This document shows, piece by piece, positions 5,416-7,465 of a stretch of DNA of 7,465 bases. The stretch spans positions 1 through 7,465 of the forward strand of contig SCSY01000052.1 of assembly GCA_004298625.1 (NCBI GenBank), given 5' to 3'. Positions within the stretch are counted from its first letter, which is position 1; each line of letters starts with the position of its first letter. The DNA is from Nitrospirota bacterium. Lineage in GTDB: Bacteria > Nitrospirota > Thermodesulfovibrionia > Thermodesulfovibrionales > UBA1546. Both the position numbers and the translations under genes were made by a program. The notes under the pieces were generated by a model that saw nothing but the letters and a program-made list of their open reading frames with translations, searched no databases and was not told the origin of the DNA.

Positions 5416-6213
5416 CTATATTTTCAGCCCGTACTTATCTCTGAGGCCGTCGCCGAGCATATTAAAACATAACGATGTCACTGCGATTGCCAGCCCCGGG
5501 AACAATACCATCCATGGCTCTGAAGCAATATATGCCCTGTTCATGCTTATCATTGAACCCCATGTCGGCATCGGCGGTTGGGCGCCGAGACCCAGAAAAC
5601 TCAATGACGCCTCTGTAAGGACATATCCGCCAAGTTTGATGCCTGCCATAACAAGCCCTATGGGGAGGCACTGCGGCATCAGGTGCACAAACAATATCCT
5701 TGCTCTGCTGCAACCTATGGCCCGGGCCGCTTCAATGTATGCAGCATCTTTCAGTGTAAGCGTCTGACTCCTTACGAGACGCGCAAATGACGCCCAGCCG
5801 ACAAAGGCTATAGCGAGCATCACTGTGTAAATCCCAGGTGGAAAGATTATTGATACGCCGATAGCGAGCAGCAGCGATGGAAATGCAAGGATGAGGTCTA
5901 CGATTGCCATGACTAAAGTATCAACTGTTCCGCCAAAGTAGCCGGCACAGAGCCCTATCAGCATGCCGATGCTCATCGAAATGAGGGCAGCTATAATTGC
6001 TATGCTTATTGATATCCTTCCGCCGTAAAGCACTCTTGAAAATATATCCCGGCCCTTATTGTCCGTTCCAAAAGGGTGCTCGAGGCCCGGCGGTTGTTTT
6101 ATGCCGTCAAGGTCTATCTTTTCAGGTTCATGAGAAGTCAGTATGGGCGAAAATAACGCAAGGATGGATATTGCGATTATTAAAGCGCCTGCTATCTTAC
6201 CTGTCAGAGGCAT
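5416..6213 (-). CDS. dppC: Peptide/nickel-type ABC transporter permease, DppC family
   Basis: This 265-residue inner-membrane protein is the second permease of a DppBC/OppBC/NikBC-type importer. TM1 lies at about 7-26. It is followed by the family-typical HPFGTDNKGRDIFSRVLYGGRISI (46-69), a core of further hydrophobic helices, the ATPase-coupling EAA loop YIEAARAIGCSRARILFVHLMPQ (159-181) and the C-terminal SFLGLGAQPPMPTWGSMI (205-222). It is somewhat short because the cytoplasmic N-terminus is trimmed. The ATG at 6213 lies inside the end of dppB, giving a 17-nt overlap in another frame and probable translational coupling. No ATPase gene follows; the next gene on this side is the oppositely oriented dksA-like gene. 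The partner is DppB; the ATPases must come from elsewhere. Substrate (peptide, nickel, other) is not determinable. Confidence 0.94.
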   Translation of the reverse strand: MPLTGKIAGALIIAISILALFSPILTSHEPEKIDLDGIKQPPGLEHPFGTDNKGRDIFSRVLYGGRISISIAIIAALISMSIGMLIGLCAGYFGGTVDTLVMAIVDLILAFPSLLLAIGVSIIFPPGIYTVMLAIAFVGWASFARLVRSQTLTLKDAAYIEAARAIGCSRARILFVHLMPQCLPIGLVMAGIKLGGYVLTEASLSFLGLGAQPPMPTWGSMISMNRAYIASEPWMVLFPGLAIAVTSLCFNMLGDGLRDKYGLKI

Positions 6214-7129
6214 AGAGCCTTACCCTCGGGTCAAGATAATGATATAAAATATCAACCAAAAGGTTGAGCAAAACAAAGACAACGGTTCCGATGATTATGC
6301 ATCCCATAATAACTGGATAGTCCCTCTTCATTATCCCGTCCATTGTAAACCTTCCTATGCCGTCCCATCCGAATATTGTCTCTGTGAGGACTGCTCCATT
6401 AAGATAACTCGCAAAATCAAGACCGATGACCGTAACCAGGGGGATGAGGACATTTCTTAATATATGCACACTGTTTATACGGAAGACACTCAACCCTTTT
6501 GCCTGAGCTGTGTTTATGAAAGGCATATCAGCTATCTCTATCACTGATGTCCTTGTGACCCGCACGAGCGTTGCAATGGCAGGGAGAGAAAGGGTGAGGG
6601 CAGGCAATATAAGAAATCTGATATCTCCTGTGCCTGAGGGAGGGAAAAGCTTCAGTTTAAAACTTAAGAAAAGCATTATCAGCAGGCCGCTCCAGAAAAC
6701 GGGAAGGCTTAACCCCAGTATGGAAAGTGATGATATAATCCTGTCAGCCGAAGTATCTCTCTTATATGCTGCTAAAAATCCCAGAAATAATCCTATGGGG
6801 ACTGCTATGAACATTGCCCCGAATGCAAGCTTTATTGTATTGGGAAATTTCATAAGAATGTCGTCGAGAACTTTTCTGTTTGTATAATATGACCTGCCCA
6901 TCTCGCCGGTCAGCAGTAATTTTACGTAACCTGCATACTGGCTGAAAATGTCTTTATCACTTCCGAGTTCTTTCCTGATTTTTTCTATTACCTCAGGCTG
7001 CGCCCTTTCTCCGACCATGCTCTCGACAGGATCTCCGGGCAATGCCTTTGTCAGTGAAAAAGTTAGGAGCGTAATGCCGAATAGAAGAAGGATTAGAATT
7101 AAAAGGCGTTTTAAAATGTAGAGTTTAAT
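6197..7129 (-). CDS. dppB: Peptide/nickel-type ABC transporter permease, DppB family, probable ATT start
   Basis: This is the first permease of the importer, 310 residues when started at ATT 7129-7127. The N-terminus YILKRLLILILLLFGITLLTF (residues 4-24), running into LPGDP (30-34), is the classic DppB first membrane helix. The body contains GEMGRSYYTNRKV, the EAA loop FINTAQAKGLSVFRINSVHILRNVLIPLVTVIG (about 204-236), ETIFGWDGIGR (250-260) and the terminal DPRVRLY. No ATG, GTG or TTG is in frame between the upstream stop (7165-7163) and a TTG at 7042-7040, which would delete the first helix. The ATT lies 8 nt after a perfect GGGGAGG. Length agrees with the family (about 306-340). The gene is first in a unit with dppC. 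Family assignment is firm; the start codon is strong inference. Confidence 0.92.
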   Translation of the reverse strand: MKLYILKRLLILILLLFGITLLTFSLTKALPGDPVESMVGERAQPEVIEKIRKELGSDKDIFSQYAGYVKLLLTGEMGRSYYTNRKVLDDILMKFPNTIKLAFGAMFIAVPIGLFLGFLAAYKRDTSADRIISSLSILGLSLPVFWSGLLIMLFLSFKLKLFPPSGTGDIRFLILPALTLSLPAIATLVRVTRTSVIEIADMPFINTAQAKGLSVFRINSVHILRNVLIPLVTVIGLDFASYLNGAVLTETIFGWDGIGRFTMDGIMKRDYPVIMGCIIIGTVVFVLLNLLVDILYHYLDPRVRLYASDR

Positions 7130-7137
7130 GTCGGAAA

Positions 7138-7144
7138 CCTCCCC
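7138..7144 (-). promoter_or_regulatory. Ribosome binding site that points to an ATT start
   Basis: GGGGAGG on the minus strand (7144-7138) is followed by 8 nt and then ATT (7129-7127). It is the best ribosome site in the region and lies at the normal distance from that codon, while the TTG at 7042 has no comparable site. It is the main evidence for the dppB start. Confidence 0.8.
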
Positions 7145-7151
7145 GCATATT

Positions 7152-7224
7152 AGTGCAAGTGATTAGTGTTAGTGCAGCGTGTTGGAAGTTTTCTAACTTA
7201 TCACTAAACACTGACACTTACACT
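7152..7224 (-). repeat. 73-nt hairpin built from complementary tandem 6-7-mers, dppB leader
   Basis: On the minus strand, the first arm (7224-7202) consists of four AGTG-led units (AGTGTA, AGTGTC, AGTGTTT, AGTG). The second arm (7174-7152) consists of four CACT-led units (CACTAA, CACTAAT, CACTTG, CACT). They pair over about 20 bp with one small internal loop and one bulge. Inside, TTCTAAC (7191-7197) and GTTGGAA (7181-7187) form a further 7-bp stem with one G-T pair. The hairpin ends 7 nt before the dppB ribosome site and starts a few nt after the predicted transcription start. No T-run follows, so it is not a terminator. Confidence 0.75.
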
Positions 7225-7235
7225 TTCTTTGAAAT

Positions 7236-7265
7236 AGCATAATCTTTTCAGTGAAGTATTTTCAA
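7236..7265 (-). promoter_or_regulatory. Candidate sigma-70 promoter for dppBC
   Basis: On the minus strand, TTGAAA (7265-7260, five of six consensus bases) and TATGCT (7241-7236, four of six) are separated by 18 nt. Transcription would begin near 7229, just before the leader hairpin, leaving about a 100-nt leader before the ATT start. Confidence 0.45.
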
Positions 7266-7286
7266 ATTGTCTATGGTAGGTAGCGG

Positions 7287-7465
7287 TTAAAGAATGGTGC
7301 TGTTACCTATCGAGAAGTTTACAAGCCACTTTACCGCCTCTTTTTTGGTCTTAAGCTTGCCCTCAAACTCCATCTTTTTCAATCTGTATATAAGCTTGCC
7401 CAGTTCAACTCCTTCTTTGAGTTTTGTAATCGTCATTATCTCTTCGGCTGTCAGGAGATTTTTTC
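7287..7465 (-). CDS. C-terminal end of a CCA-adding/poly(A) polymerase-like protein, 5' end beyond window
   Basis: This 59-codon fragment ends at a TAA (7289-7287) and continues past the right edge. The visible tail reads LLTAEEIMTITKLKEGVELG, then KLIYRLKKMEFEGKLKTKKE, then AVKWLVNF. This follows the pattern of the last helices of class II tRNA nucleotidyltransferases and poly(A) polymerases: a 'lltg.dl' stretch, 'L.pG...g.ll..l..a...G.i.tkeEAl.wl'. Such enzymes add or repair the CCA end of tRNA. Only the C-terminus is visible and the catalytic domain is outside, so the assignment is tentative; another HD- or helix-rich protein with a similar tail is possible. The gap to the dppB promoter is short and has no clear terminator. 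Confidence 0.5.
   Translation of the reverse strand, partial: KNLLTAEEIMTITKLKEGVELGKLIYRLKKMEFEGKLKTKKEAVKWLVNFSIGNSTIL

Noticed and set aside
6197..7042. dppB starting at TTG 7042
   Set aside because: It removes the first membrane helix, has no ribosome site, and ignores a perfect ribosome site and in-frame helix upstream.
1..7465. CRISPR array, tRNA or rRNA gene, or insertion-sequence transposase
   Set aside because: No regular repeat-spacer pattern, cloverleaf or rRNA-like stretch was seen, and no coding frame resembles a transposase.

Overview
The window looks like chromosomal DNA of a Gram-negative (diderm) bacterium. It encodes a lipoprotein-type solute-binding protein, a CsgG-family secreted protein with a signal peptide, a YacG-type gyrase inhibitor and a DksA-type RNA polymerase regulator. 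Gene style, moderate GC and strong GGAGG-type ribosome sites would fit a Nitrospirota or Desulfobacterota genome, but this is a weak inference. Nearly everything is on the minus strand; only the dksA-like gene is on the plus strand.

Right to left, in the direction of most transcription. (1) 7465-7287 is the C-terminal end of a gene resembling CCA-adding/poly(A) polymerase enzymes. (2) 7265-5416 holds a promoter, a long leader hairpin made of short tandem repeats, and two overlapping permease genes of a peptide/nickel-type ABC importer (DppB, DppC). DppB appears to start at a non-canonical ATT codon behind a perfect ribosome site. (3) 5415-5339 is a convergent terminator region, followed by the plus-strand dksA-like gene (4793-5338). 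(4) 4619-1395 holds yacG, then a two-gene unit with its own promoter and terminator: a CsgG-domain/TPR protein and a family 5 peptide-binding lipoprotein. (5) 1381-671 is an AT-rich accessory segment holding a DUF4258/YgiT-zinc-finger toxin-antitoxin pair bracketed by two nearly identical 42-bp direct repeats. (6) 631-1 is an unrecognised gene that runs off the left edge.

The binding lipoprotein and the DppBC permeases could form one importer split over two transcription units, with the ATPases outside the window. DksA and YacG are divergently arranged housekeeping regulators of RNA polymerase and gyrase. The most unusual items are the ATT start of dppB, the tandem-repeat hairpin in its leader, and the repeat-bracketed toxin-antitoxin cassette, whose repeat also supplies the T-tract of the upstream terminator and may carry a promoter. 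No complete novel multi-gene system is evident.
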